The notes under the pieces are model-generated. The model had not been told where the DNA came from and ran no database searches. It was given only the letters and a program-made list of their open reading frames with translations. A stretch of DNA of 64,000 nt, taken from Apus apus. Lineage: Eukaryota; Chordata; Aves; Apodiformes; Apodidae. A program made the position numbers and the translations under genes. The stretch's first letter is position 1, and every line of letters begins with the position of its first letter. The stretch covers positions 149,034,858-149,098,857 of the forward strand of contig NC_067282.1 of NCBI RefSeq assembly GCF_020740795.1, read 5' to 3'. This document shows, one piece after another, positions 26,311 to 39,189 of the stretch.

Positions 26311-29300
26311 CAGCAGAATCCATCTTAACAGTACGAGGATCTCTTCCAATTTCTTCTCACCAGACGTATCTACACTTGCATGCACACATACCAGAGCAGA
26401 GCTTGCAGTCCATGAGCTCTCTTTAGTTTTGCCAGCATGTTATGTTATTTTGTTTGATTGCTGGACTGCAACACAGAAACATGAAACGACCCAACCTGGC
26501 ATGGCTGCAAATTAAAGAAAAGGTGGCCTGAAAGAAACAAAGAGGAAACTTTATTAGGCATATTTCATATAAAGACTTACAGGGCTCTAACTAGAGTAAT
26601 TTTGTGCCTCCAAATATAAGTACTAAATTCTTATTTAGCTCTTCTGCTTTTGCTTGAGTTTTCTATTTATTACAAGGAGCACTGAAAATGTTTTGGTGGT
26701 GATTCATAATAACGTGACACCAGTTAAGTTGTAAGACTGGAATTCACTCATTTTCAGAAGACCAACAGAATGGCTGTACATTACTGCATTGTCAAAATAA
26801 GGCTCACAGGGGACTGCAGTAAAGAACGTACCCCAAGTTGGTTGCCTAAACAGGGGAGAGTTTAATCCTACTGTTTTGCAGGCCTTTGCCAGCATGGCAA
26901 TCTTCAGGACAAACTGTTCCCCAGAGCAAAGCGTGTGTGGAAAGCACAACTCTCACTAGTTCCCATGGACGTGGCATCCATCTCTAAGTCTGTGAACAGA
27001 ATCTGTCCATTTTTAATGGTTCCTACCACATCTTCTTTACAGGCCTGGTGGAAACAACAAGAGGTTTCTGAAAGTAAAGACCAGAGAGCTAATGGCAAGT
27101 TGGGTGGAAAAGGAAGATACAAACACAGCACCTTAGCCACAGAATTATTTGCTGACTGGTGGGTGCAAACAAGTGATTTTAATAGCTACAATGCTGGACC
27201 ACGTGGGATAGTTCGAATGCTAAATGTCAGACTAAGAACGTTTTGTGGACTGGATTCTTTGATAATAATAAAGTATTCCTCCTCTGAAAGCCACATGCTT
27301 TCTTTAGCCATTTTCCTTTTGAGGAAAACCACCCTTATTCAGATGTTTCTCAGCTGATGGATTGTTACGTTGCCTATCTTAGAAAAAGGATGCATCCTGC
27401 CTGTGCATGTCTGTGCCAGAGATGAGAGTTTTAAAATAGCTGTCTCTGTTAAATATAACGCCTGATTATACGGCAATGCACAGATACTTTAGGGGTTAAA
27501 AGTAACTATTCACCTCAGGCATCTTTGTCCATGTCCATGTAATCCCATAAACTGTTTTCCCTGGAACCAGTTTTTTGATCACTCAGGACAAGCATTCTTT
27601 GGGCAAAACCCAGTATGGCCACAGAATGACTGCTCTCAAGTGCTTAGTACCAGCTGAGACAAAACCTAGGCTTCGTGGCACCTGCATTTTATAATATTAC
27701 TAAAAATACTACATGAGCCTTTGGGTTTCAGCCTTTCAAGACTCATAACATCTCAATTCTTTCTGCTCTCCCACAGAGAACAAAGTCTAGCCCTGTTTAA
27801 CTAGCAAGAAGCTCCAGAAAGCATCACTGCAAGCTCAGCCAGCAGCAAAGCCAGCAGATCTGTTCTGAAAATAGAAGCAGCAAAAGAGAGACTGATGATG
27901 ACTCACAGCTGAGCTCTGCTCTTGTTTATAGTGGCACAAAACAAGAGTAACTCCCTTGAAATTGGTGAAGCTAACCCCCGTTCAAGTAGCCATGCTTCTT
28001 GAGCAATTCTAGATCAACTGGCTGAGCATGATTCAGCTTTGATACTGGATTGAATCAATTGGTTTACAACTAGGTGCAGCTCCAGTGCATCCTGATCAAC
28101 TAAAAGTGCAGCTGAGCTGAAGTGTACTGGTGTGAATAATGCCACTGTTTGGGCAACATGGACTTTGCATCATGCAGCCTAGGACACCTCAGGGAGAAGC
28201 TCCCCTGCAGTCACTGGACAGATAACAGTTTAAATTGAATGGAAAAGAGTGTGGAGGCAGCTTGACTGAAAGATGAGTGAGAGTCATTTGTTGTGTTTCT
28301 TACATTTCCATGGCTTTACACAAGACAATTTTTGCAGCCTGGCTAGGTACTTAGCTGGGGGAACTTGTGGAACACAAGGGCAGGTTAAAGATTTTGCTTG
28401 CTCTTTCGTTTTCCTCTGAAAAGCACAAGTTTTCTCATTAAGAGTTTATGGGAAATTTTGTTATGATAAAGATGTTTCCATTTTAGTGAAAATATTCACT
28501 AGGGGAAAAATGTTTCTCGGTCATCTCTACTGTGTGATTTCAGTTGCTGAAGAAGAGAAGAGAAAGGTGCCTGATGTCCTGTGAGAAGTCCCAGAAGAGG
28601 ATTGTATTGCAAATGCAAAACAGCCTAAAAAAGTTTGGCAGCAGACCTAGGACAATCAGAAGTACATTAAAAGCTCTAAACAATGCCCAAATTACTGAGC
28701 TATCTGCTGTCATTAAGCCTGTGTAAAGGCTGATGGAGATATTCTGCTGATTCAGTAGTGTAGGATTCTCTGGCCAGACCCCCCACTTAGATTTCTGGGC
28801 CACCTCATAGCAAGAGGGAGAAGTTATCAGGCATTGTTGATTGTCCACTGAGGAGTGGAAATGAAAACAGCTAAACATCTGCTATTCTTCATGGCAACAT
28901 TACAGCTCAGCTATGCAATTCACCTAGCTAACTTCTATGCAAACAAAATGGTGTGCCAGAGTTTCCAATATGCTAAATCAAGGTTACCACCTGAGACGCT
29001 GTTAGAGATACTATAAATAAAGATAAGTATGTGTGGGGTGGCGGGCAAGCTAATAAAAAAAGATCCCACATCCGTGGGGATTTGTGCTGTTGCTCAAAGG
29101 GATGGGATTCAACAGGCACAGCTGTTCCTTGCCTGTTGTTGCCTCCACCCACCCATACGTTTTAAGCAATATCCATCTTTAATTGAGCATTGACAATGAT
29201 ACTTTCCCAAGTGCTTATGAAATGTCTGCTTGTTTCATTTTTCCCTGGCATCTTTATCTTCCAGCTGCTAATTTCCTTATCACTGAGGACTCTATCACTC

Positions 29301-31384
29301 ACGGGAGGTCTAGATCTCAACTGCTCCTGCATTTGGTAGATTTTAGAGCTGATGTGGCAGGAAACTATCCATTGAGATATGATGGTATTTTTTTTAAGCA
29401 ATTCTAGTCAAATTGTGCTTTTAAAGATATACGTGGGAAAAGCCAATGCCCAAGTTTCATTCCCTGTGGAGCAGCAGTGAGCAGCATGCAAGTGCTGTCC
29501 TGTGCCTGCCTCCACACCACCTTTTGGGCACATGTGCTGAGTCATTTGCTGACAGCAGAAAATGGCAACTTAGTGGCCTTCCTTGTGATGGCCTCCTGCA
29601 CTGTGAAGCAGTGAAAAAGTGCCCTCCTGTATTGCGAAGAAATCCTTAAGAAAAAGGACACATAGGACATCTATATAACTCTGTGTAGAGCCAGGCAGGC
29701 ACACCAGAGCTGGCACAGAGCAGCTGCTTGTAATCCCCACTGACAGCCTTGGGCACAGCTTGCCTTACCACCATGCGGCGTAAAGGGGCGACCCTCACCC
29801 AGAGTCTGGGCTACATCACATGGACCTGCTCTGACATCTTGGTGGAGCCACAGCTGAGGAACGTAAGCCCACAGGGAATCAGGCCCTCATGTATCTTTGT
29901 CATTTCTGGACTCTAAGCCCCGCTGTTAACCCCCTTTAAGGTCAGGTATATAGGGTGTATGAAAGGCAAAGGAGGCCAAGAATATCTTGGAAATGAAACT
30001 GCTTTCTCAGTGTAGAGTTGCTTTTGTTTTTGCTAGAGCATTGTCCAGCTAACTCTGGCCTGTGATCAGAACTCCAGGCACCAGGTCACATTGGGAGGTC
30101 CTGGGCTGAGCACTGCTCTGCAGCCAGCTCTTGTCTTTGTGCTAATGAGAGGAAGAAATATGATGGAGGACTGCTGAGATATCCCAGAAAAAAAGGAAAA
30201 GCTGCTACTGAAGAAGTGTGGCGAAAGACAAACCAACGTCTCTGCAAGGAGTCAGCCTGGGTCATCCAACCTCAGCTCCTGGCAGGTCGTCCACATTGGA
30301 AGCCATCTGAGCCTGTATAATGAGGGCTGGCAGCAGCTCCTGCCCCAAGGACCCTGGACCAGAAGGCTACAGAACACTAGCAAACAGGATGCTTCAAGAG
30401 TAAGATTTCTGTAGAGAAGAGCAAGAGCTGGTCCAGTTCTCCTCAGAGGTGCAACGTCTTTCTTAGAAACAATGGAATTTTGCTTGACAGTCTATACAGT
30501 TTCAGGACCCAACCTGGGGTGCCTGAATAAATTAAAACATTCAAATCAAACAGTTGAAAGGAATCACATACCAGATGCAGAGAAAGTCGGTGAGAAAATA
30601 GAAGATGCTTTTTATGTCTTCGGTCTTCTTTATGGCTTTTGCCATCAGTGTCAAAGCAGTTATTGCCTCTTTGAAATGTAACAGTGCTGGAGGGCATGAT
30701 TGAGCTAGAGCTGAGTAATAGGATAGGATTTTAAGGGGAATGAAGATGTGAAGCAGTGAGAAGAAGCTGTTCAGTCTGCTCTGCTTGATGCATTTCTGCA
30801 GGCAATGGATGTGGTTAATGCTGGTCAGAGGTAGGGGAAACATTTTAGTTATGTAAAATGCATATTAAATAAATGCACTTATGTGCCACAAGGTATATAA
30901 TCAAGAAGAATTGTTTGCTGAAATGTATGGTTAGAACAGCTTAGATGTAATTGTTATGGTCAGCGTTATGCTGTACTTGCAATACCATTTCCATCTATTT
31001 AGCTGCCCACGGGAAATTTGGGAAGGAATTTAACACTATCTGGGTGAACACAGGGGAAGGATTTGCTCTTATGAACTGGACATTTTTTATTACTCCACAC
31101 TAAACTGCAATGTCCCTGACATTTCTTTGATTTTGAAATGCCACATAATAGGAAAGTGCAAGTGTAGGAAAAGCTACCTGATAGGTAGTGTGTATGTCTA
31201 CCAAGGAAGGCACTTTCTCTTTTTAGTGAGCTAAAAAACCCAAACCTCCTCATAATCCCAAAACGGGATTGAACGTTTAATCTAATTATGCACTAGACTC
31301 TGGAAAATCCTGAGAGTTTCCTGTTATGCTGTTTGGCTTTATCCCTCATCTCAGCTGAAGCTTCTGAGCTTACTTCAGGGCTCT
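26311..31384. other. Intergenic, no gene recognised
   Basis: The longest frames (up to 140 codons at 26,935-27,357, non-homologous by eye) carry no motif. A possible trace of the old repeat class lies at ~27,950-27,975 (GTAACTCCCTTGAAATTGG). Confidence 0.7.
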
Positions 31385-31560
31385 GTGACACCATGGATCT
31401 GATTCAGCAAAACACTTTCGTATACACTCAGCCAAGGCACTTTGAGGACTTGCATCCTTGTTTGGCAACACTTTTAAGCACTTACAGAATTTTAAGTATA
31501 TCCTTAAGTCCCTTCAACTTTATTGAAGCATAAGATCTACTTAAGTATTTTGTTAAATGA
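31385..31560. repeat. Old amniote interspersed repeat relic (TTAAGCA-type)
   Basis: It contains GATTCAGCAAAACACTTTC, then TTTTAAGCACTTAC, 'TTTTAAGTATATCCTTAAG' with TCCCTTCAACTTTATTGAAG, and ACTTAAGTATTTTG. This order follows an amniote repeat that reads 'CAGCAAAGCACTTAAGCA', 'GCTTAAGTCCCATTGACTTC', 'AATGGGACTTAAGCA'. Its near-palindromic layout survives in part. Confidence 0.55.
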
Positions 31561-34500
31561 GAGCATAAGTGATTAGAATATCATAAATGCAAACTGATTT
31601 TTCTCTGGTTTGCATTGCTAGCTTCTTTTCTAAGTAGCCAAACTTGTCAGTTCTATTTGTTTATACTAATTTTAAATGCAGAGCTGTGTGTGGGAACTCT
31701 ACAATTAAATTCTCCAGTCTGTTTGTTTGATTTTCCCTGCAGATGTGGGGGTTCCCAGCTCTTTTGGGAAGTGCTGTGCTGCGCTACAGAGGATTCAGCA
31801 CAACACCGAAGCCAGAGCAGGGCTACAAGTCAGGTTCCCTGCATGTGACAGAAGCAGATGAGAAAGCTAAACTCCATTTCAGCACTCCTAGGCAAGATTT
31901 GTGCATCTAGTTATTTATCTTTGGCTCTAATCTTGCAAGCCATGTATGAGCAAATAATCTTCAACCACTCAAATATATCCTTGAAGCTGGTGAAAGCAGG
32001 GGATGCACAGAAAGTTTGCAAGGACTGATCCTTAAATAAGCAAAGAGAAGATAAACCAGTGCAAACCCAATTCAAAGAGATCGTGTCCATCTGCCACTGA
32101 AATCCACCACTATTTACCACCAGCTCCAGCAGAAACAGTCTCAGCACCAAAGAAATGACTGGACCCTTCGCTGTCTGTATAAGCCAGCAGAAAGATTGCT
32201 TTTCCCAGACTACTGTGGCATGAAATAAATGAGCTCAGGCAAGACCATCTGAAAAACCTCTTCTTTACAGTCTCTTTTATAAGGCTGGGTAATTATATAG
32301 GAATTACTTCTTAGCCCGATTTTTCTCATATAAAACAAAGACAGCAGGCAAGATGCAGTACAATAAAGCTGGCTTTGAATGAAGAGTTATTAAGAGTTTC
32401 AACATTCTTGTTAGTGTGCAATGCCCTTACAGGCTGGCTCCATGGGGAAAAGGTTACACGGAGACAGCAGAGGACGGTGGAGCCGTGGTGGCTTGCTCTG
32501 AATCTCAGCATATATCATGTTCTCACAGTGCTGGCTGGTGGCTATACGGGCTGACTCAGGGCTTTGTTCTCAGTGCCAACCCTATCCCAGCACTTTCTTC
32601 TGGAAAAAAAGAAGTCATAAAATTTCAATTGGCCCCAGTAAAACAGATAATAAAAGAAATGGAAACAGAGAAAGGCTGTTATTGCCAAGTTTTAAAGGAA
32701 TTAATACAATGGCACCTGAAAAATACAAGGAAGAAGTTTGGCTCCATCAGAAAACAAGCTTTGTACTGTGCAGAACTGTTGTGTTATGTCTGTGAGAAAA
32801 GCCCAGGCTGCACAGCCTATGTGTAAAAATATTTCCCTCCCTTTAGCAGAGGAGTCCATCCTAATTTTTCCCTAACAAAAAGAGGCAGCTTGATTCCTGA
32901 AGCCGCAGGATGACATGCCAGCTGCTGGGAAATTTGGTGGCTGCGATGAAGCAGGTGGGACTTTGGTGCTGGATCGTGCCCCACAGGAATGCAATTCCAT
33001 CCCACAGCTTGGCCAGAGAGAGCTTTAAAAGAGGGATCCTTTCTCAGGACATACTTAGGAGAAAAGCCATCCTAGAGGAGGTTAAGGCAAGTGGTAAAAC
33101 TGGACCAGGTTCAATAAACTATGTTGACAGCAACATTGATCTCAGCACTAAAATGAGAAGATTAATCTAGCTTTGGTGATGCTAATGCACTGGGGAATCA
33201 ATTAGTATAAATGGACTTTTTCAGAAAGCCCTAAAAATACCTAAGCACAGGACAGGCACCAAGGACACCCCAATTGTATACCTGTCATTTTAGCTGGAAT
33301 ATCTTAAACCTGATTCCATCTCGGACATCTTGAGTAATTTATCTGAAAAATCCATATGAAGTGTTTTGTTTCCTTATGCTTCTTCCATAGTCAAAGGAGA
33401 GAGGATGATTCAGTTCATCTGTTCTTCATGTGCAGCCTCAGGTAAGGGCTGAAGGAGACCTGTCAAGAAAGGAACGTAAACCCCAGTCAGGGTTGTTTCC
33501 TTGTCTTTCACTGTTCACAAAGAGTGATAATACCTTTTGGTCCCACTCTTCCTCTGATTTTTCTGTGATTATGGAGTCTCTGAAACAGGCAGAGATCTTC
33601 AGGTATTACACTAATATTTAGTGTAAGTTAGCCAAGTTATTACTTTCAAGAGCAAATGTCCCTGCAATATTGTCGTCACAGATCCAGGGGTATTTAACTA
33701 AGTCACAGTTGTTCAGAGGCCTCTTGACACTATGGAGCTGCATTAAGTTAGCTTCACTCCCTAGTTCATATTCCTTATTAAGTTTGAGAATGGGTTTTAA
33801 AATATTTTTATTTTCATTAGACTCTGACTTCACTTGTGTTAATATCCTCTGTATATTTGTTACATAATGGTAAAAAGAGGGCCTAAAACTTTAATTGATG
33901 AAAGTAAACAAAGAAAGAGTTTTCTGCATACAGGAGGTATGGAAAACACCAGCTACTAGTTTCATTTAAATGGCGGGAGGGAGTGAGGAGAAATTCTAGA
34001 AAACTATATTTTGCATAGATGTGGTTTATATTTTTATTATTTTTCTCCTATTAAAAAAAAAAAAAGTTACTTCTCTAGGAGTTAGCTTTTTTGATTAAAA
34101 AACAAGAACCAAACAAACTCAAAAAGCTCTCCTTAGGCTCAAAACAGAGCATCCACACCTGAGGTTCCAACTCACAGAATCTAAATTTTCCCCCTGGCCA
34201 CTGCCACCAGCAGCCTCACCTGCCACAGGTGGTTTTAGGTCCTTCTGGTAAACTGATCACCTCCAGCTCCATGTGCTTTGGCCTATAAAGCCAGAGAAAA
34301 AAAATCAGCTTGAAATCAACCACTCAAGTATGTGAGCAGCCTGGACTGTGACTTCTGTATTTCTGGGCAGTAAATTCAGATCTGTTAGGTGCTTTTTTAC
34401 CTCTCTGGGACTAGAGAATCAGCATTTTTTAATAATCATGTCTTGGCCAGTGGTGGGGCAGGAGACAGAAGTCCCAAGGCAACATTTCCACAGGGGAGAC

Positions 34501-34849
34501 AAGCTGTGCTTTCTTGTACCCTTCAGGGACAGTGGGAGAGCCACAGGGACTCAAGCTCAGCTGCCCCTCCATCATGTCCGTCCCAACTCTGCCACCGACC
34601 CCCTGGGGCGATGAGGCCTTTAAAGGACCTAATTTTCAGAAATGCTGGACAACTGCAAGTCTCCAGTGGGAGCTGCTGGTGCTCCTCTCTCTGGCGGATC
34701 AAATGTGTGAGGTCTGCACACGGGAAAGGCCTTGTTGTGGGGTTCCCCTGATCAGCATCCGTGGTGCGCTACTAGGTATAGCCTCGAGTCCTCTTTCTGC
34801 TGTCAATAAAAGGAGCGCTTTCTTGAGACAGGACTCCCAAGGCAAACCC
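31561..34849. other. Intergenic, no gene recognised
   Basis: It contains the small dyad at 33.6 kb and an A13 run near 34,053. 33.6-33.9 kb is AT-rich and repeat-poor. No coding exon is recognised. Confidence 0.7.
33606..33626. repeat. Short perfect inverted repeat
   Basis: TTACACTAA, a 3-base spacer TAT, then TTAGTGTAA. It is a perfect 9-bp dyad. No known site is recognised. Confidence 0.7.
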
Positions 34850-35420
34850 TGAGAATGCCTGCAGGGTGACAACTCAGCCCTGCGTGGTGCTGGGGCACCC
34901 TGGCTATGGCTCACACCAAGGCGAGACAGCGTTCGCAGGGTGGCCCTTGGTGCAGGCTCATCAGAGGCGCTGCCAAAGTCCCTGGTCCTCACCTCACCCT
35001 TTCTCCCGCCTGCTGCCGGGAAAGACCTGTGGGGCTGCCCTGGTGCACCCCAGGCGCTTCCACCACAGGTGGCTGTGGGTAGCCCTGGAGCCAGCTGAGA
35101 CACCCCGGGCGACCCACATCCCTCCCTGGGGCTGTGGGTGTCCCTCAGCACGCTGGGCTGGCGTTTCGCTGGGCGGGTGACAGGGTTCCCAGCAGCCGGC
35201 AGCCCTCAGCGCTGCTGCAGAGTACCTTATTTAACCTTGGTGAGGGAAACACCAGCGCCTTCCCCTCTCAGCATTTGTTTTCAGTTGCTAATCCAGGAAA
35301 CACACGTCCTTTCTATTTACTTAGAAAAGAATGAATAATAACCACGTTTCTCCTCGGCTCCTTCCCCCTCCCTGGTCCTCTTCTCACTCCCCCCGCCGCC
35401 TCGCTATTAAAATGGAAACC
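34850..35420. promoter_or_regulatory. CpG-rich block, possible distal CpG island
   Basis: Against an AT-rich background this stretch is GC-rich and holds many CpGs (e.g. GGCGAGACAGCGTTCGC, CCCCGGGCGACCC, GGCGTTTCGCTGGGCGGG). A TATA-like TACCTTATTTAACC lies at about 35,222. Open frames in it are GC-driven and match nothing I know. It could be a promoter for a non-coding RNA or an orphan CpG island tied to the AT-rich block that follows. I did not count CpG formally. Confidence 0.4.
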
Positions 35421-35760
35421 CCTGTGTTACAGACATCGCCAGGCTGCTAGAGCACTTAAGCAGCACCCTGTGAGCTGCAACCATTTACTATGTGCGATTG
35501 TTTCTGCGAGACCTAATAATTCTACCATTGTTATTATAACACTGTGCACTAATACAAATGAGCTTGTAAATAGGGGTCCAACTAAAATAAAACCATTATA
35601 ATCACAGCCCAGGCTGTAAATCACAGACTAGTGTGTTCAGCTGTGGTTTGACCGAGAGCCAGGCAATAGTCAAATAATCAAACTGCAGATGTTGGGATAG
35701 CAAATCTGCTTAAATTTAAACAGTGGCAAAGGTCCAAACAACAGGGGGGGGCTCAGAAAA
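35400..35760. promoter_or_regulatory. Candidate conserved non-coding enhancer
   Basis: The block is AT-rich, low in repeats and dense in developmental factor motifs: TAATAATT, ATTGTTATTATAAC (SOX/homeodomain-like), TGTGGTTTGACC (RUNX-like, ~35,641), AAATAATCAAA, and GTGGCAAAGGTCCA (DR1-like). This texture is typical of conserved vertebrate enhancers, but conservation itself cannot be seen here. Confidence 0.4.
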
Positions 35761-37944
35761 TAGTCCTTTGCACAATGCAGGAATTCCCCCTCCCCACTTT
35801 CTTGCTAACTGGGTCTGTAAAGTAACCAGACATGTTACCCGATAAAAGCCCTGTTCCTCATCAGCTTGAGCACACCAGCGCCGGCTCACCCTGCAAAGCG
35901 TCTGCAGGGTGACTGATAATTAGCACTACTTGCCAGGCTTGCAGGGGTGTCCCCCAAACCCATCCCATGGCCACTGCCATGGTGAGATCAAGCCTTTCAG
36001 GCTTTTGAGGGGGGAGAAGCCCAGGAGTACCCAAGAACAACCTGTGCAATTAACTTCATCAGAGTTACCCCAAAAGTCAATGATACAGGGTCACAACTTG
36101 GCCCTCCGTAATGTCTTGAGCTTCTTGCTATGACTAACCTCATTTGGTCCTCTGTCTCACTATCAGACAACCCTGATTCCCCATGGTGCAGCCCAGGTTG
36201 CAGCTGCAATTTGGATTCAGGGGATTTTGTAGCAGGCACTTCTGGGACAAGGGCTCATGTGCCTGCCCCGAAGCATCCTTAGTCAGGGCACACAGAGAAA
36301 CCTGCCTCCAAGTGACATACTGAAGGTCGTTTCACTGATGAAAGCAGCTTGTTAGGAGCAGTGTGGAGACCATGCTGCAAACGTGATGCAGCTGAGAAAG
36401 GAGCCACACTAGGCTGTCACTCCCTGCCAGCTGTTTCCACAGCTGTGGGAGATGCAGTGTGGTTGCTTCTCCTCCTAGCCAGAAACCAGGATCTGTGTCG
36501 GTAGTGCTCAAACACAGGCGGTGTGTTTTCGTTTGGAGAATACATGAGCCTTGGCTGTTGCCCCATGACATTTGAAATGATGTTATAAGCTTCTTTAGGA
36601 AAAGTATACGGTCATTTGTTTCTCTGACAGCCCAAGGCAAACAAATTGGATGGGTCCTATTGCTCACCACGTTGTCACATGTGGTTGCAGGAGGATTGTT
36701 AAATGTGAGAACCTCCTTGATGTAATTTTAACTTACCATGAAGGAATTTTTTAAGCTATTTTTTTAAATGTAATATTTAAGCTGCTGCCAGGCAACAAGT
36801 CATAAGGACAATCAATCACCCAAACAGATGCCCTGTAAATACTTCTTTTAAGCAAGTAGCTCAAGAAATCATTGAGGGGATAAAGCATTGATATCTCCAG
36901 GGGAAAATCAGCAAAATGAGCTTGCCAGCCTTGGATGAAGGCTGGACAGAACACAAACCAGTCATCCTCCTGAAGCTGCTTCTTCTCTGTGGCACTGACA
37001 CAGCAGTTGTGAATATAAATGTGATTTCCCTAAAACCTTGTGACTAAATTCCACTAGCAGGACAATTTGCCCTTCCTGCTCAGGAAATATTTGCTGTTAA
37101 AATGACTCGAAGGCAACACGAACCAAGCATGTTCCAGCTCCAGACTGCAGAGACCCCAGAAGGGTGTTTTGGTTATGAAAAGCTCATTCACTGATTCAAA
37201 CCCTTTTCCTTAGAATTTGAGTAAGCAACTTGGAAGAGCACCCTCTTTCCTCCTTTTTTTTTTTTTTATTTTTAATCTTGATTCTTTTTAAAGGGCAGTG
37301 TATCTCCTGGAGTCAGAGAACTTTTTTGTCCTGTCTCACTTCTGGAGGGCATGCAATGTTAAAAGTGGAAAAATATACCACTCTGAGTATGTATTGCAAA
37401 ATTAACACCTTGGCATGTACCTCTTGCATATCCATTCTGCTGGATCCAAATTTCCACAGGTTTTCCTGCTCTTTTTGTCAAGAGTACCATTTTTTAAAAG
37501 TGCTATTCTTTTTGTCTCAGACTTACAGTAAGCTCATTGCTCAGAGGAAGCCTGCAGAGAAAACCCAGTTTCCTTTGATGCATTCCTAAGTGTCTTGGTG
37601 AGAGGAATCATTCTGGATTGTGAATCAACTCTGCTTCCTCTGCTTGTCAGAAAAACAGCACAACCTTGTATTGCTGATATATGCCACGCAGCACGGGATG
37701 TGGTTGATCTCTGCTGCTGCTGCTCCACAGACATCGGTTTCACAACGTGTGCAGTAACCAGATTAAAATCAATGCTGGAGGTTGTTGTGAACATTAAGCA
37801 TTAAATAAACTCCAACATTGTACCGTAATTCCTCATGAATGGTTCGATCATCCTGCTGGGAGTGCTACCATTATACACAAGGCAAGTGTCATTGGGTGCC
37901 TCATAAATTTAGCATACAAGCACTTAACATGTTAGGTCTGATTC
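35761..37944. other. Intergenic, no gene recognised
   Basis: Apart from the poly(T) run, nothing is recognised. Open frames of up to 119 codons lack any known domain. Confidence 0.7.
37254..37267. repeat. Poly(T) run of 14
   Basis: An uninterrupted T run followed by ATTTTTAATC. No identifiable retrocopy adjoins it. Confidence 0.9.
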
Positions 37945-38100
37945 ACTGCTGTCTAGCTTCAGTTTATCTTAGTATGAGGCAGAGGAGTTACATCGGCATA
38001 AATACACAGTGAAACACTGGTTCCCTTCTCATTTTAAGGGATCAGCTGTTTCCACTGACTTTTGTAAGACTGATGGTAAGTAGATTCACAGTTGCTCTAC
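37945..38100. repeat. Possible old amniote repeat relic
   Basis: 'GAGGAGTTACATCGGCATAA' followed by 'TACACAGTGAAACACTGG', with 'CCACTGACTTTTGTAAGAC' further on, faintly recalls the same family ('GTTACACCGGTGTAAATC', 'CCATTGACTTCAGTGG'). It is weak. Confidence 0.3.
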
Positions 38101-38227
38101 TCCAGCTATGTTAAGCGTCAGTTGTGGTAGATCGTGCAGGGGAGCCAGTTCCAGGAAAAAATACAGGCTGGTATTTCTGGCATAGAAATTGTACCCCCTA
38201 ATAGTGAAGGTAGGTCTAGACTGTAAG

Positions 38228-38244
38228 AAAAAAAAAAAAAAAAA
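38228..38244. repeat. Poly(A) run of 17
   Basis: An uninterrupted A run. No retroposed sequence is recognised immediately upstream, so it is treated as simple sequence. Confidence 0.9.
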
Positions 38245-38769
38245 GTGCTCTGGGGCTGGGTTGACAAAATCAAATTAGCTGATTTAGGCTAAAAGACCCA
38301 CAGACGAAAAGCAGGTTGGCTTTTGACACAGAATAGCTGCTGAAGTGTAAGTCTACCACGGAGCTCATGCTGAACAGGAGGAACATACATGATCCAAAAC
38401 CCAGATTGTCTCCAATTCCCTGGCACTTCAACCAGACTACTCCTGTCACCCACAGTGAAACTTTCCTGGGGAAAAGGAGGGCTGGACTGACACCACTTTG
38501 GTGTGTTGTATAGCTCTGGTTTCAAATCCATTGACTTTCCCTTAACATTTCAGATTTTCCATGAAAAAGATAATTTCCCTAAAAAAGAGGTTCCCTTCAC
38601 CGACTGTTTGTCAGGGTAGAAATAAATGTCTCTTGCCTGAAAAACATTGTTTGGAAAACATTTAAAATCATATCCTATTGACAGCAGCACTGATCCTAGA
38701 GCAGAATGTGGTCTCTGAAGCTCCCTGGTCCTTGACTTTCTCACCGAAGAATTATACCCCGTAATCCCC

Positions 38770-39075
38770 CTCAGTGCATGTTGTCCAAGGTATTTTTAAT
38801 GAGGTGTCGACTAATTCCCTCGGGAAATTTCTCTGCAGTCTGACAGGTTTCATTGTGAACATTCTACCCAGCCTAAATTTTGCTTTACCAGACTTTGTCT
38901 GCAACTATTTCCCTCTTTCCTTGGTGTATTTTGCATCTTTCAAATATTTGTAGGCAGTTATCATATCCCCTTTTTAGCTGTCTGTCAGCCAAGTTAAACA
39001 TAATTAGCTTTTTTAATCTTCCTCCATAAATCCCACTTGCTTTCTTGAAATCCAGTCCTCTTCTCCTGCTTACGT
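38770..39075 (-). mobile_element. CR1-type LINE relic (3' part)
   Basis: On the plus strand the stretch around 38,935-39,020 (AAATATTTGTAGGCAGTTATC, then ATATCCCC and AAGTTAAACATAATTAGC) matches the antisense of a very recognisable part of tetrapod CR1 elements. In CR1 sense this reads as a '...TGATAACTGCCTACAAATATTTG...' module. Further along the minus strand, 'TTCCCGAGGGAATTAGTCGACACC' and 'TTAAAAATACCTTGG' fit the downstream CR1 module. The open frame over part of it is a shadow of the worn ORF2 end. Divergence is high and no target duplication is visible. Boundaries are approximate. Confidence 0.7.
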
Positions 39076-39189
39076 GTCCTTTTGGTATGATGAAGCTACA
39101 TATTTTGTGGTTGCTTTTCACACGCCATCACTGATACCAGTAGGATGAGGCATTAGAAAATCAGACAGTAGATCAGAGATGGTTCTTAT

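Noticed and set aside
34699..35180. Overlapping open frames (104-150 codons) on both strands
   Set aside because: They coincide with the CpG-rich block, where stop codons are rare by composition. No protein family is recognised.
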